From Armillaria gallica (taxonomy: Eukaryota; Basidiomycota; Agaricomycetes; Agaricales; Physalacriaceae): a DNA stretch of 64,000 nt. The stretch is taken from the NCBI GenBank assembly GCA_037576215.1, contig JBANDB010000019.1:875501-939500 (forward strand). Direction: 5' to 3'. A program made the translations under genes and the position numbers. Shown piece after piece: positions 1-12,231 of this stretch (positions within the stretch are counted from its first letter, which is position 1; each line of letters starts with the position of its first letter). The notes beneath the pieces are model-generated. The model worked only from the letters and a program-made list of their open reading frames with translations, was not told the origin of the DNA and did no database searches.

Positions 1-3000
1 TCATTGGGTTGTCAATTTGAAATGATTCGGTGAACTGTCCGAATGGCTTTGAGCAAAGACATTCAGAACGATTGTGTATTGCATAAGATCTGATAATTAT
101 CAGTATGGGTAGTTCGGTCAGAAAGTAGCATACTACATACTTGAATAATTGAACATCACCTGCCAGAGCTTGGGAGAAAGGGAAGCACTGCCTGTCCAGT
201 CCAGCTTCCGAGTGAATCGGGAGGTGGAGAAAGTGCACTGTTGATTGAATGGGTATGGCGAGATGAAGTTTATGGTAGGATCTAGTCCCTGTGATTGGTC
301 ACGAAATTGAACAGGGATCATTGTATATGGGACAGCTGGTCGAGAATGACATGGTAAAATGAGGATCATTTTGACCAGCATGGCACATGCCCATGAGTGT
401 GGCTTAAGTCCTTGAGTGAAGAGGACCCACCATTTTCAGAACGTGAGGCATGTGCAAAAGGTAGGTGCAGCAGCAGAAAACATCAAGTCAGAAGTAACAA
501 GAATATTAATTTCAAGGGTGACATCCAACTGGCGCAAGTTTAAAGGCTCAATGGATAAGTAGCAAGCAAGGGGGAAAAGGCATGAGAAAATGATGGCGGG
601 AGCCAGATCAGGCATGAAATTGCTTATCTCCTCGAGCCGCAGATTTAGGGGAGTCAAGAAATTTGGCCAACGAATCTAGCCAAGAGAGAACGTTCCCATG
701 GGTTTCCTCTCTTGTCACCAGTGTTCACTATGTAGCACTGAATTTCAGCACTTCAGTTGTTCGCGTCATCCTCGAGAAGAATATGCAGGAATTGACATAC
801 CAGATAAGATTGTGTGTCTCACTTGAGGCTTTTACTGACATAGAAATTGCAGTAATTTTGTGGACAGGGATGGATAAGAGAGGGATGATGAAGAGCGATA
901 CCAGTGCATTCCCGTGTCCTGGACAGATAGAGGGATTGACCTTCTGATGGTTTTCATTCTTCACAGATACCGGCTGCCCCCTTATCGTCGCTATGAAGGT
1001 CATTGCACAGGCCAGGAGCCAACATCAAATCGACGACACTCAAGGATGCTGCGAAGCTCTGGACAGATAGTCTCGATAGTCTCGAATTTGCTGACAAATG
1101 TGTGTGTGTTACCTTCATTTATAAGGAAATGCACCCAGACTGATCCCATTTCTGTAGTGGGCTATCAGTCGACACCATTCTCCTCGACTTTGGCCAACTC
1201 GTTGTCAGTGCGTTCTGTCCTTACTCTGATGAACACTGACATCCCTTCTCTCGATATTTCACAACATGAATGTGACCAGTAAAGATCTCATTGGATTCTG
1301 TACCCATGCCAAAGGCAGTTCCCAATCCCCGAAAAAGCAGTACAGGACTGTATTCATTTCGCTTACGCTGAGGAAGACTAATCGCAGTACATCTGGTACA
1401 AATATTTGCCGTATGGACACAAGAACACAATAGATGGGGACAAGGCTGCACAACAAAGTCAGCTTCGAATGTGATGGCTTCGTAATGAATCATTGTCAGT
1501 TCACCGTTATTACCTGATTGTGCTTTTACTGATTCTGATTTTTTGTATAGCAGACCTGTGTAACTGTCGCACATCTCTTCAGGGAGTGGTCATGACCGGG
1601 ATTCGAACCAGAGGCCATCCCAATTTTGAAGTCGCTGAGGACTTGCCTAGTGACTTTACCTCCTCTTCTCCAGTTGAACTTGCGTACATTCAGAGTCCAG
1701 CTTTGGGTGTTTCCCTGTTCCCATCAAGTATCTTCAAGCTTGCAAGGGTGTTTGGGAAGCCCTGCTCTGCTCATGGACCGGACCAATCCTTCCGACTCTC
1801 ATACAGCGGCAATGCCGCACTGCCTATGTGATCCACTTGATTCGATCTGCGTCCTCCCTTCTTTTCAAAATCGTTGACCCAGAATCACCAGGCTCTTCCC
1901 AAATCTCTTCTGTGTAAAAGGAATAGCGCTATCTGACTCCTCCCACTTGTATACCTACTACCTCTCCCAGTGAGCTCCACCTTGTGATTTTTCATCGCTT
2001 TCAACCCGTGAACTCGTTTGGATCACCACTGTCTGTACACAATTTCTGGAGATCATCGTCTCTATCATGGCTGAATGGTGTAAGCTTGGGCCTGCACACT
2101 GTAATATCTGTCCAAAGACATCACATCTCCTCGATATGCATTCAGCTATCTCGATCTCACTCCTACAATGGCAGTCGAGTAGCTTCTCTTCCAAAGATTC
2201 CTCACCCTTATAGCATGCGAGGAGGTCAAGATGCTCCGAGGGCAGCTCCAACTTTGTTTCATCACTACGTATTGTGCTCCAGCATCCAAGACGCATGGAA
2301 CAATGAAGGTGCTGCAAACTGTCGCGCATAAGTTTGGAGGCTTAGCTGCTGCGCGATATGAGGAGGATTTGTCGACCACACTTTGAACCTTGCCCATCGG
2401 CCCTACATAAGCTTGCAGCTAGCGAGCGTTTCGATATTGTGGTCGCTTGGCCATGGACTGGGATTGCAGTTGGATGAGGAGCCTGTGGGGGTATGATTGG
2501 GTTTGGGGTACGTCATTGAGTCGGTGCATTTGCATCTTTTGCTAATCACATTGTGCAAAGGATTGTCTTGAGCATGGATGGTGCTCATGGCTTGATGGCA
2601 AGTTGTACGGTGTTCACTCCATCCTGTTTTGTGGCTGTTTCTTTCTGGAGAAGCATAGCACTGTATAAAGTGTGTCGCCCATGGGTGCACCCAGGAACCA
2701 GTCCTTGTGCTGAAGTGTGAGATTAACTGTTCTTCCAGTCTACAAACTTGATCATGAGCACCTGAGCTACCACGTTGCCTACATTTCTTCATCTGTTACC
2801 ATCATCACCCTCGACAGCGACTCAACTTTCTCTAACACACACATTGACAAGGCCTTTAACAAAGACCGCAAAGAAATCGCAGTTCTGCTAAGGACACCCT
2901 TAATTGTCTCAACACAAGCTCGTCAGGATTTAGTGACTTGCCAGAAATATTGTTCATGGTCGACAATGCTGAAATCACACAGACACAGCAGCAACAGACT

Positions 3001-3100
3001 AGCCAGGTTGCTACTCTGCTACTCAAGGTGATACAGGCAATACTTTGCATTCTACTACACCGCTTCATCAGCCTGTAGCCACTTCTACTTCTACCTAGAC
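1..3100. other. No recognisable gene
   Basis: Open frames here are short (under about 130 codons), lie on both strands over the same DNA and show no motif I know. No splice-site pattern links them into a longer product. The only structured item is a tRNA-like stretch at about 1589-1654, listed separately. Either intergenic DNA or decayed coding DNA is possible. Confidence 0.5.
1589..1654 (-). other. tRNA-like sequence, probably a tRNA relic or SINE head
   Basis: On the minus strand there is a canonical Pol III B box, GGTTCGAATCC. A D-arm-like stem (aagtc paired with gactt) lies upstream. The ends, gtcacta and tcatgac, pair at about five of seven positions. A convincing anticodon stem is missing, the T stem has a mismatch, and the total length of about 66 nt is short for a tRNA. 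It is best read as a degenerate tRNA or a tRNA-derived SINE head. Confidence 0.25.
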
Positions 3101-3123
3101 TGCTGCAACAATCGCTCTCATCG

Positions 3124-3756
3124 TTGCATCCCACTTTGACAGCTGTATGCAACGTATCAATTGGCAGCTTACAACCAGCAATACCAGCAGCATTATTGGC
3201 CACCATCACGCTACATCGAACATGTCGTCTTTCCACTCTGGTCTTCACCATTCCAAACAGTTTTGTAGGATGCAGTTATAACGACGCATCTGAGTCTGGA
3301 CACCTCTTCCTGAGCACCACTCCACTGCTCCCTATGCCAGCCTTGCTCCCATCAGGGGCTATGTGGCTTGCCCGTGGACCTGGCCATCAGCCTCAGAGGC
3401 AGGAAACCTTGGCCCGTGGCCCTAGCATGATGAGGCCCATCTACGGCATCAATGTTCCCCTTCGCCACCACAGACAAAGTCCATGTCTAATAGTCCACAG
3501 CAGTTACATCTATAATCCAAACAACGACAACACATTTACACCCTGCACACCATCCTTCTCTGACGTTCCCCAGCCCAGTACAGATGTGGCGGCTTCCAAA
3601 TCCTCCACCACGCCCTTCCATTTCACATCTGCCACGCATACTGCTGCTGTGTTCTACTACCGAGGCAAGGAAATTCACAACGTAGGGATCGAAATATGCA
3701 TTAACTTCAATCTTTCAGAACAAGAGACAGCGCTCGCGTGTAGTTACACCTGCTAA
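3124..3756 (+). CDS. Hypothetical 210-codon ORF, low-complexity
   Basis: This is the longest open frame in the first 12 kb. The product is rich in Pro, Ser, Thr and His and has no recognised domain, signal peptide or membrane segment. A short internal duplication, with two ARGP-containing segments about 15 residues apart, suggests low-complexity expansion. The reverse strand is open for only short stretches. It could be a non-coding frame kept open by base composition. I do not recognise a family and call it a gene only tentatively. Confidence 0.2.
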   Translation: MHPTLTAVCNVSIGSLQPAIPAALLATITLHRTCRLSTLVFTIPNSFVGCSYNDASESGHLFLSTTPLLPMPALLPSGAMWLARGPGHQPQRQETLARGPSMMRPIYGINVPLRHHRQSPCLIVHSSYIYNPNNDNTFTPCTPSFSDVPQPSTDVAASKSSTTPFHFTSATHTAAVFYYRGKEIHNVGIEICINFNLSEQETALACSYTC

Positions 3757-4239
3757 TCTGGCGGAAGAGTTTCAAGCGTGCATCGTATAAGAAACATTAC
3801 TTGAGCTGGGGATGTTACAGGTGACTCATCCAATTGTTCAGACCATCCATATGATGCTGACATATGTATATACTACAGCTAAATTCATGAATGACATACA
3901 CAATGAAATGAAACCAGGATGAAAAGTATTTAAGGATGTAAAGGAATGCAGCTCAGACGTTCTATGTACTTCATCTTCAAATGTATGCATCTTTTAATAC
4001 CTTGCCAAAAGCTGGGTCTAGGAGTTTGCAGGGTCAGGACTTTTGAAGCAAATAAAGAGGGAGTCGACCACTGCTTGAGTGAGTCACAATCTTGTGAGTG
4101 GCGAGGGTGGAAGGCATGTCTGGGGTCCACTCATGGGTGCATCACTGGTGAGTGCTGACCGCGTCCCTTGCGTGCCGCTGTTGAGTCTCTTTTGTGTCGT
4201 GAGGGAATCGCTTGCGTGTCGCCGAGGGACTCAGGGGTG

Positions 4240-4700
4240 TTATATATAAAGAAACTTTCTGAAACACAGCCAGTCATTGTCTTGGTGTTTCCTTTGTTGT
4301 TTCTTGAGGTGTTTCTTCGAAGAAACACCTCAATGAACACCCATTGTAACACATGGCATGTTTCATTCTGTATTTGTGCACACAAAGACTCTTTAAAACA
4401 CACCCAGAAACAAAGCAAGTAAAAACCAGATATATCTGGTCACATAAACACGTGATGAAAATGACTGACCTAATGACAATATGTCCTTATTTGAGTGTTT
4501 CATGAGGAAAATACCGGCAGAAACACAGAATTAAAGATTGGAGGTAAAACCAATGGTATTTTGTTACGTTTTTACTGTACGGTGTTTACTTTGGAAAAGA
4601 TCTATGTAAACACATGCCGGTGTTTACTAGCAGTCTTTGAGGCAAAAACACCAGCAAGCCCCAGCAGTGCATCTCCCCTTCTTTTGGTGGGGCATCATGA
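4240..4700. repeat. Cluster of GTGTTT/AAACAC motifs in both orientations
   Basis: About 16 copies of TGTTT or its complement AAACA occur in roughly 460 bp, many as GTGTTTC, GGTGTTTAC or GTAAACAC. Some pair head to head: GTAAACAC and GTGTTTAC are separated by 6 bp near 4606-4628. The repeats are not evenly spaced, so this is not a simple tandem array. It could be a foldback-type MITE or an array of protein sites; GTAAACA resembles a forkhead-type motif. No coding function is seen. Confidence 0.5.
4304..4333. repeat. Perfect 30-bp palindrome
   Basis: The 30 bases equal their own reverse complement. The centre is TTCGAA and each half carries GAGGTGTTTC. It sits inside the GTGTTT/AAACAC cluster and has no spacer, so it can form a cruciform or bind a symmetric dimer. 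The symmetry stops at the next base on each side (c on the left, t on the right). Confidence 0.85.
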
Positions 4701-5142
4701 AAATAGAGTGCATTTATCCTGCTGATACTTTCATTGTCATGTGCCCACTCCCATCCCTACATCTGCTATCCATGCCCTGTATTACTCCCTATACTACCAG
4801 CACCATCATTATGGCCTTACTACCCCCATTTTAGACCACAGGGAATATAGTGGTGAGTTCTGTTTCATCTAATGAAACCATTGTCACTGTCAAACAGCTG
4901 TTGATGCCACCCAGCTCTCTTTTCTGTCACCCACCAACAGGCTCAGTCCTGCATGCACCCAATGGAGGACATTGAAGACATCTAAGACTATGACTGCCTA
5001 GCCACCAGAGCACCTGATGTTGCCTATCCCCATCCAACATTTGGCCCTCCTGAGCCAACCAGTACACACATACACCCCGAACTTTTGCATCCCCCATTAT
5101 TTATGTTGGGGTCACAAATACAGGTTGTGTTATACCTGCCAG

Positions 5143-6421
5143 TGTTGATATGCTGTCTACATGTTCACACCTAGATTTTGCAATTTTATAATAATACTAT
5201 TGCATATCTATCTTACATTAGTGATACTCAGAGGACTATAGCTGAGGCTTCAAGCTGATAGTTAGACTAGTATGTGACTAGTAGAGTCAGGACTTAGATG
5301 TGATACCACTAATGGGTTACATCTACCAGCCAGCCATACTAGTAACTTGAATGCTAACAGGGCTAAGTAAATATGGCCACTAGTGGACAAGTAACATGAC
5401 TAGCACACCAAACAAGAGGCAGAGGACACAAATCTTGTGAAGTTTGGTCACTAGTGGACTGATCTGGGCATAAACACCTAAGTCAGGTTAATTAGTCACA
5501 TGGCAATCTTGAAACAGGACTTAGAAATGAATTAGCAATGGATTAATCTTGCAGCAGATCTGACTAGTGCAATACAGATCTATTACAATCGGCACTAGTA
5601 TAGCCAGGCTGCACCTTCAATCATGATTGATAGCTGTTACAGGCACGCTTGCCTGGCTAGTCATTTATCCTTGGCACTAGTGGAGCGTTGCTGGGCCCAG
5701 GACATGGAATACAACTGCTAGCAGAGCTCCTAGGCTCACTAGTCAGCAAGCAACTGTTTCTAGACTGACTATTGCATGATTATTCACCATTATTCATGAC
5801 TAGCCAAGAAATCCTTATCAATAATACCCCTCTAGTCAGTTATTTATATCTCAATTGTACCTTCTTTGTCAGTATATAAGTAGTGAAATAGGCACACACA
5901 TGGCTCAGGCAAGCCACCCCTGCAATTGTGACCTACTAGTCAGTATCTAGTGCCCCAATTAAAGGCTTTTGTGCTTAACCTCGATGAAGCGGCTGCTAGT
6001 CACTAAGTTACCCATAGCATTGAGTGAATAGAAGTGTCTTAGAGCAATATTTTGTGTCCTGCAAAGGCCAAGAGTGTTTTGAAGTTAGTTCAAGCAAGTT
6101 CTCAAAGTTTAAAGTATTATTCTTAGGCCAAGAGCACCACTAGTCTGCCTAGAAAGCAACTAGTAAAGTGTTTATTCACTTGTAAGACATTATAGGGCCA
6201 AGAGAGCCACTATTTTGAAGCAGTCCCAGTCAGAGCAAGCACAGTAGCTCAAGTTGAGTCACTCACTATTCATCCAATTGTGTCTTACCAACCCTGCTAG
6301 TGTGAGTAGTATGCTTGTATAGCTCACTAGTAATGAAATAAAACATCTTTAAACAACTTTCCTTGATTATTGAAGTCTGCAGAGTGCTTCTATCATACTC
6401 GAAACACCCAAATTCAATACA
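5143..6421 (+). mobile_element. LTR-like repeat, copy A (5' LTR or solo LTR)
   Basis: This sequence is about 80% similar by eye to the reverse complement of 22251-23570. It has LTR organisation: a TG start (TGTTGATATGC), a TATA-like box (gtatataag near 5873), an AATAAA signal near 6337 and a CA end (TCAATACA). A possible primer-binding stretch, TTGGTGATAAG, follows at 6422. Similarity to copy B continues about 95 bp past the CA end, so both copies keep a little internal sequence. No gag, protease, reverse transcriptase or integrase motif follows. The termini are inferred because no same-orientation partner LTR or target duplication is visible. The repeat is full of CTAGT/ACTAG motifs. Confidence 0.6.
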
Positions 6422-6429
6422 TTGGTGAT

Positions 6430-9400
6430 AAGTGTAGAGTTAGTGATTGGTTTAGTGTTGATGGTGTTCATTGCCAGCCTCTAGTCCATTTGCCACTCAC
6501 TGTTACCAAGCACATCAGTGATACATATGATGAGGGATATGGTAGATTGCCCCAACCAGGAGGGAATCAGGGCAATGACTGAGGTATGAGAGGGACATCA
6601 GCAACAGGGGAGAGTACAGTTGCATGTTAGCAAAAAACTGGGGGAACACCCTACCCCCCAGCCCTGGCTGTATATCTGAGCTTCAATACCCTGGATATAA
6701 CCACAAAGTTGTTTGCTCAAAATTGTGGTTATAACCTCAAGGCTCAATCCAGCCTCAGCCTGGAAAAAAATCTGAATGGGGTGGAAATTTTTTTTACTAT
6801 TCAGCATAAATTCTCTCTTTTTTCTGCACTGATTTCTGATCCTATCAATTATCTATTTTGGACAGTATGTCAGAACATTAGCTAATCACTTATAAAAACA
6901 CAGCCACCCCATAAATGGGTGGGTTGGGCATTGGCTCAGGCAGCACCGAATTCCACGCCCTCCCACTTATTGCCTAGCTCTGAAAAAATTTGTACATACC
7001 CAAAAAATAATCTATGTGATACTCACACCACTTCCATGCCCATTCGCCATGTATGTTGGCTGGATGCAACTGCACACGCTTGGATGTGCTGACTGTGGGA
7101 GCATATCATTTCCAATCAGGTAGTGGAGAAAATTTTTCAAAAGTGGGACATATTTCACTGCATTCTGGCAGTCCATTACATTGTTTTTAACCATATAATG
7201 TATTTTTAAGCTGCACTTTAGCTTCTCATACTTCACATAATTCTATAAATTATCAGTTGTGCGAGAACAGTAGTATCTCTTCAGTTTCGGACTTTGCCAA
7301 ACTAATCTCAGTCGGCCAGCAGCTTGCACTACTTGGAATTTTAGATACTTGAGTAATGCTATCCCTCAGAAATATAATATGCAGCTTTTATTCATATTAT
7401 TATATTTAAAAATGAGCTCTTTCATCATACAATGTCTCATATGCACACATACACATTAATTATCATACCAAAATCACCTTGAATGCATCTTTTAAAGGGT
7501 ATTCCTCTGGTCCACATCCAAATTTGAGTAAAGTATCCATAAAAGTGTAGTATACATCTATGTTGAGTACTATAAGCTCATAAATCTACCTGCCCTGATA
7601 CAATGGAATTTTAGTCAGATGAAAATAAACTAGACGAGAGCATGATGTATAAGTCTAACATGTTTCATGAGCAATGAAGTGAACTATGAGGTCCATACAA
7701 GCAGATCACATGGATCGGACACTTCATGTCAATAATAGCATCCATACTATTGCATATCCCACCCATGCAATATTTGTAGAAAGTATGTAGCACTGCATAC
7801 AAATATATATATCATTGAAAATGCCCTCAAATGCTAGATAATTGAAGTAAAGTTGATATTATGACCTGTTACAAAGGTCCAGGAGACTAAATATCATTTA
7901 TGTGTACCATTTATACCTGTAATATTGTGTGCTGATGGTTTTCGGAGCCTCGGAGAGTGTGCATCGAGCAATATAGGATCCTGAGGATGTGTTCTGCTCA
8001 CTCGATCACCCAGATCATACAACCACGCAGTGATCGAGTGGCTGTATGGTATGTTTCATTCTTTTATGGAATGGTGAATTCTCCAAGTTCAATAACCTCA
8101 ACTCACTAGAAGGATTCTCTATTGGCACCCATCTGGAGGCTAGAGAACATAATAACTGCAAATGAACCTCAATCACAATGACGATGACCCACAGGCCAGT
8201 GACGATGATGATAGGAGAAGCAGAGGAGAGTCCCAGTACAAAGGAAAGGTGGCAGAGAACAGGACAAGACTTTGGAACTGAGAGGAGGAGGCTGCAAAGT
8301 GTAAGGAGGAAGGAAGGGTGTGAATGAGAGAGTGGGATGATGAATGGACCATCAATGTCCAACAATGACAGTGGCGGCAATGCCTCTTCAGACATCAACA
8401 CTACTCCCATGCATGCGATAGAAGACACCAACATTATGCTGATGTGAGCACCAACAATCCTGCCACTGCTGTCCCTGCCCAAAAGCAACATCAGCTCATA
8501 CCACCTGCTCCAGGCCTCCAATCAGGCCCACTTTTTATGCATGCCCCATTTTCGACATGGGATATCATGACTATTAGACCTGTTTTTCCCACCAATGATG
8601 CCATCACCACTGACAGCGACGATGACACCTGATCCTCATTCCTGCCTGATCCTGGACCCCACAACTGCCGTACTTCCACCATCAGAGCACCATACCCATT
8701 TTTGACACTGGGGAATCTAATGGTGGTCACCACCCTCACTGGAGAATGCAGGAATGGGCTGGAGAGGGTGGGCAGGAGGGCAGGATGGAGATCAGGTCTC
8801 TGATGGCCAACAAAAAGTGTGACCAATACACTCTTTCAGGCATTGATGGCATGTTGAATGCACCTACTATCACAGAGTTATGACCACCATGATGCTCACT
8901 GCTGCCTCCCCACCCTCTCCCAACATCATGGACCCCTGGGCCACCGAACCCACCTGCCTACCCCGTACTGCATATCTTATGATGCTACACCATATGCTGT
9001 TCATGCTCAGTGACTGAGCTCATCATCGTGCTGCCCAGCACAACAGTGTGCATTTTTTATTTATTCTGTTCTATCTTTACCTACATGTGTATCGATAGAT
9101 TTGCCAATAAAATGTACCTTTATGGCCCAGTTGTTATGTCATTTGTCTTCTGGTTTGTGAGCTCTTTGGTTCAAAATTCAAATCCGGAGTATGCAATTTG
9201 TATTGATCATTTTTTGAGTCCTGGCAAAAATATTGACATCTAGACCTGTCACCTGTGTTGTCGAATCCAACTAATGCTTTGCGTGTGAGGTCTGGGTAGG
9301 CTTGGGGAAATGGTTGAACATATTTTTTATATTCAAAATCCTTTTTTATGCACCCATACTGTGAGCATAGGTGCAGAAAATCAAATAAATATTATTCTGA

Positions 9401-12150
9401 CACTCACACTGGCCAGAATAGGATTTAGCAGTATATGACCAAGCATGCACATCATAGCAGCACATTGCCTAAAAGGGCCCATGGTTATTATCCATGAAAT
9501 AGGCATCTGTCATTGTGGTTATAACCATACCTTGAAACTAACTACTACAGCCATGAGTGCTGCTCTGGCTCTTTCAGCTTCTGCTGCATTACAAGGGTGA
9601 TGAAAAAATCACCAGTGAAACAGGTGCCCTGGTTTGTTAGATTGGGGGCCAATGCATCCAGTAGGCTGTTGGTAAGTCCATCCCACCAGGTATTCCAGCT
9701 ATCACAATGTACTCACAATTCCAAGTGATGGTTGTACATAGATAGTCTGCAGATTGTCTCTGCTATGCTTTGGTAAGGCTGATTCTCGTATATTATAAGA
9801 TGGAAGTGAGCCTTTTTTGCAGAGCTCCAACTTTGTGTGACCTTTAATATCTAAGGGAGAGAATCAGACACAAGATTAAGCTTGAAATGTAAAGTCTCAA
9901 GTAGTTGGAGCTGCTGGAGAGTAGGCACAGTGTCCTGCTCCTCACCATTAGCTATGATAAAGTCAGTGAAGACATACCCAAGTTATGTGGATATGAATAT
10001 ACCTCTGATAGTTAGGTCCTCCACAGATTCACTCTAACAGTCCCATATGTCTTCCCATACTGAGAAATTCTAAATGAATATGAGTCACAGTGTTGATGCA
10101 TAGCTTGAATCCAAACACTTTGTCAATGTCTTATCACCATGGAGGGTCACATAAGAAGGTATATTGTCCTCAAGGGTACCAGCTATAGCATCTATAATCC
10201 TCTCCAATGAAGAACTAGATTAATCCTCTTGGTTGTATATAACCAGTTCATCAAGGACTGTGCTATACTTAGGGACAAGTGTCAAACCCATAGTCAAGAA
10301 TCTATGATCTTCCCTCCAGCTGTCAATGTCATCAAATGGTTCAGATACCGTGGTTGCCTTTTCATTGTCAGATACATCTATATAACAAGACCATTTGTAA
10401 CTTACAATAAACAGGACTGACACTCTATCCAATGTCAAACTACTGAGCCATGACCTGTTGTTGCAAAGGTGGTACAACCTAAGAGCAACCTGCAGTACCA
10501 TCTCCCAAACTCACAGAGTTTCTACTGTGTGAGATAGGCAGTATAATAATGGCCAAACCCTGCACTTGATCATTGTCACTTCCTTCAATTACATCAACAA
10601 ATGCAGGAACCATCTGTCTCATCTCCTGGTTCAACCGTGGTGAGTGAAAAGTCCTTGTCAAGGATGTCCTGGTATCTAATGTCAATCTGGTATCCAGGAA
10701 GTTCTGATATAGATTCACTCAGAGTGCTTTTGACATCAGAAGAAGAGGATGAAGACATGCTGAATATTAGATATGAAGAGCATGTTCAATGAGGAAAATA
10801 GAAGACAATGTCTGACATCTGATTGCTGATGGTCCAGAAGTGTATACCCTTTCTGACTTAAAAGGTGAATTTGTATTGTTGAACTCAAGACTGATTTCAG
10901 GTGACAGTCCTCTGCACCATTGGATACCTGGAAATGAACCCCAGATAAGAATCTACCAAATAGACGTGCCAAGTAAAACATTCTTAAACATAGTCAAAAC
11001 CAAAATATCTCAGTGCTGTCATGTGAAGTCTCCAATGAGAGCATACAGTAAGTTAGATAGCTTATATATTGTAGATGATATTTACTTCTTGCTTCAGTAC
11101 AAAATAGATTCAGATTTGGCTATCCTGCCAATAGTAATTGATACTACAACAACCTCAAAGTTCACAAGACATGCTTGTTGCCAACAAAATGTTTGTATAG
11201 ATATAGTTGACTTCAATGATGTCATTGCCAGATCCAGGTACTGGCTACTACTCTGCCTGTATGTCAACACAGACATCAACAAAAAGTGAGACATTTCCTT
11301 TTACAACACAGCCTTGTGAACTGCTAATTTGATTCGTGACTTTAAATACTACTGATCAGCAAGTTCATATAAAACTAAAAATAATTTTCTATTATTAACT
11401 TTCTTGCAACCAAAATGCCTTCTTACAGACGAAGAATGTAAGAAGATTGCCAGAGAGAGAAAAGCAGCTCAATGATACTGTGTACAATTCTCGATGTTGT
11501 TTAGAAAACATGTTAACTATTAATTCATATGGCTTCTGCAAAGGCATGTAACATCAATTGGAGACTGTCTGACAGTTTGCTCAGTATATTGGAACCAAAA
11601 CCAAATACTGAAAAACAATGTGCAAACATAGCACCAGCCAATATTTGATCTGCAAAACAAATCACAGCAGACAGTGGCAATGGTTCACTTGCCCAAAAAT
11701 GTCTAAGACCAATAGACTTGAGTTTTATCCTTTACATGCCAAGTAATCCATCTGAACTTATTGCACTTCTTCATTTGTGTCATTATGAATGTAAAGCTTC
11801 TTTGTTTCAATTCATGCATGCTGTTGATGCAGTAATGGAGTCACATTGGCCTGCAAGGTATAAAAACAGTGGGTGCTATTGAACTTCCACATGAGGATAC
11901 TGTCTTATTTAATAGTAGCTTTCAATATGGCTGCCAGTGCAGATTACTATTTCCCACTTGCAACAATAATACACCCTAAGACAGGAGAAAGAGAGAGATG
12001 CATTGTATGCTTGTGTCATTATAAATAACAGAATGTTCTGAAGTTTTCCCTTGGTTAGACTAATAGATGACTTGGACTATGACCCAATGTCTGAGCTGGA
12101 GTTGACAATTACTGTGTTGCTTAAAGGCACCAGCATTTTATCTTACTTAA
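6430..12150. other. AT-rich stretch without a recognisable intact gene
   Basis: Open frames are short and on mixed strands. Frames at 8015-8521 (minus) and 8444-8632 (plus) overlap and show no known domain. Minus-strand frames between 10220 and 10981 look protein-like in places, for example a run of acidic and polar residues encoded near 10600-10740, but adjoining pieces are in different frames with stops between them. A plus-strand ORF at 10840-11289 (149 codons) is also unrecognised. A short inverted repeat with arms CACTCGATCAC and GTGATCGAGTG lies at about 8000-8040. This is probably decayed mobile-element DNA. Confidence 0.4.
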
Positions 12151-12231
12151 GATGGTCCATTTTCCTAATTCATTTCTTATAGCCACATTGATTGTAGAAG
12201 AGGTGGAGACATGTGATGGTGAACATGAGGT

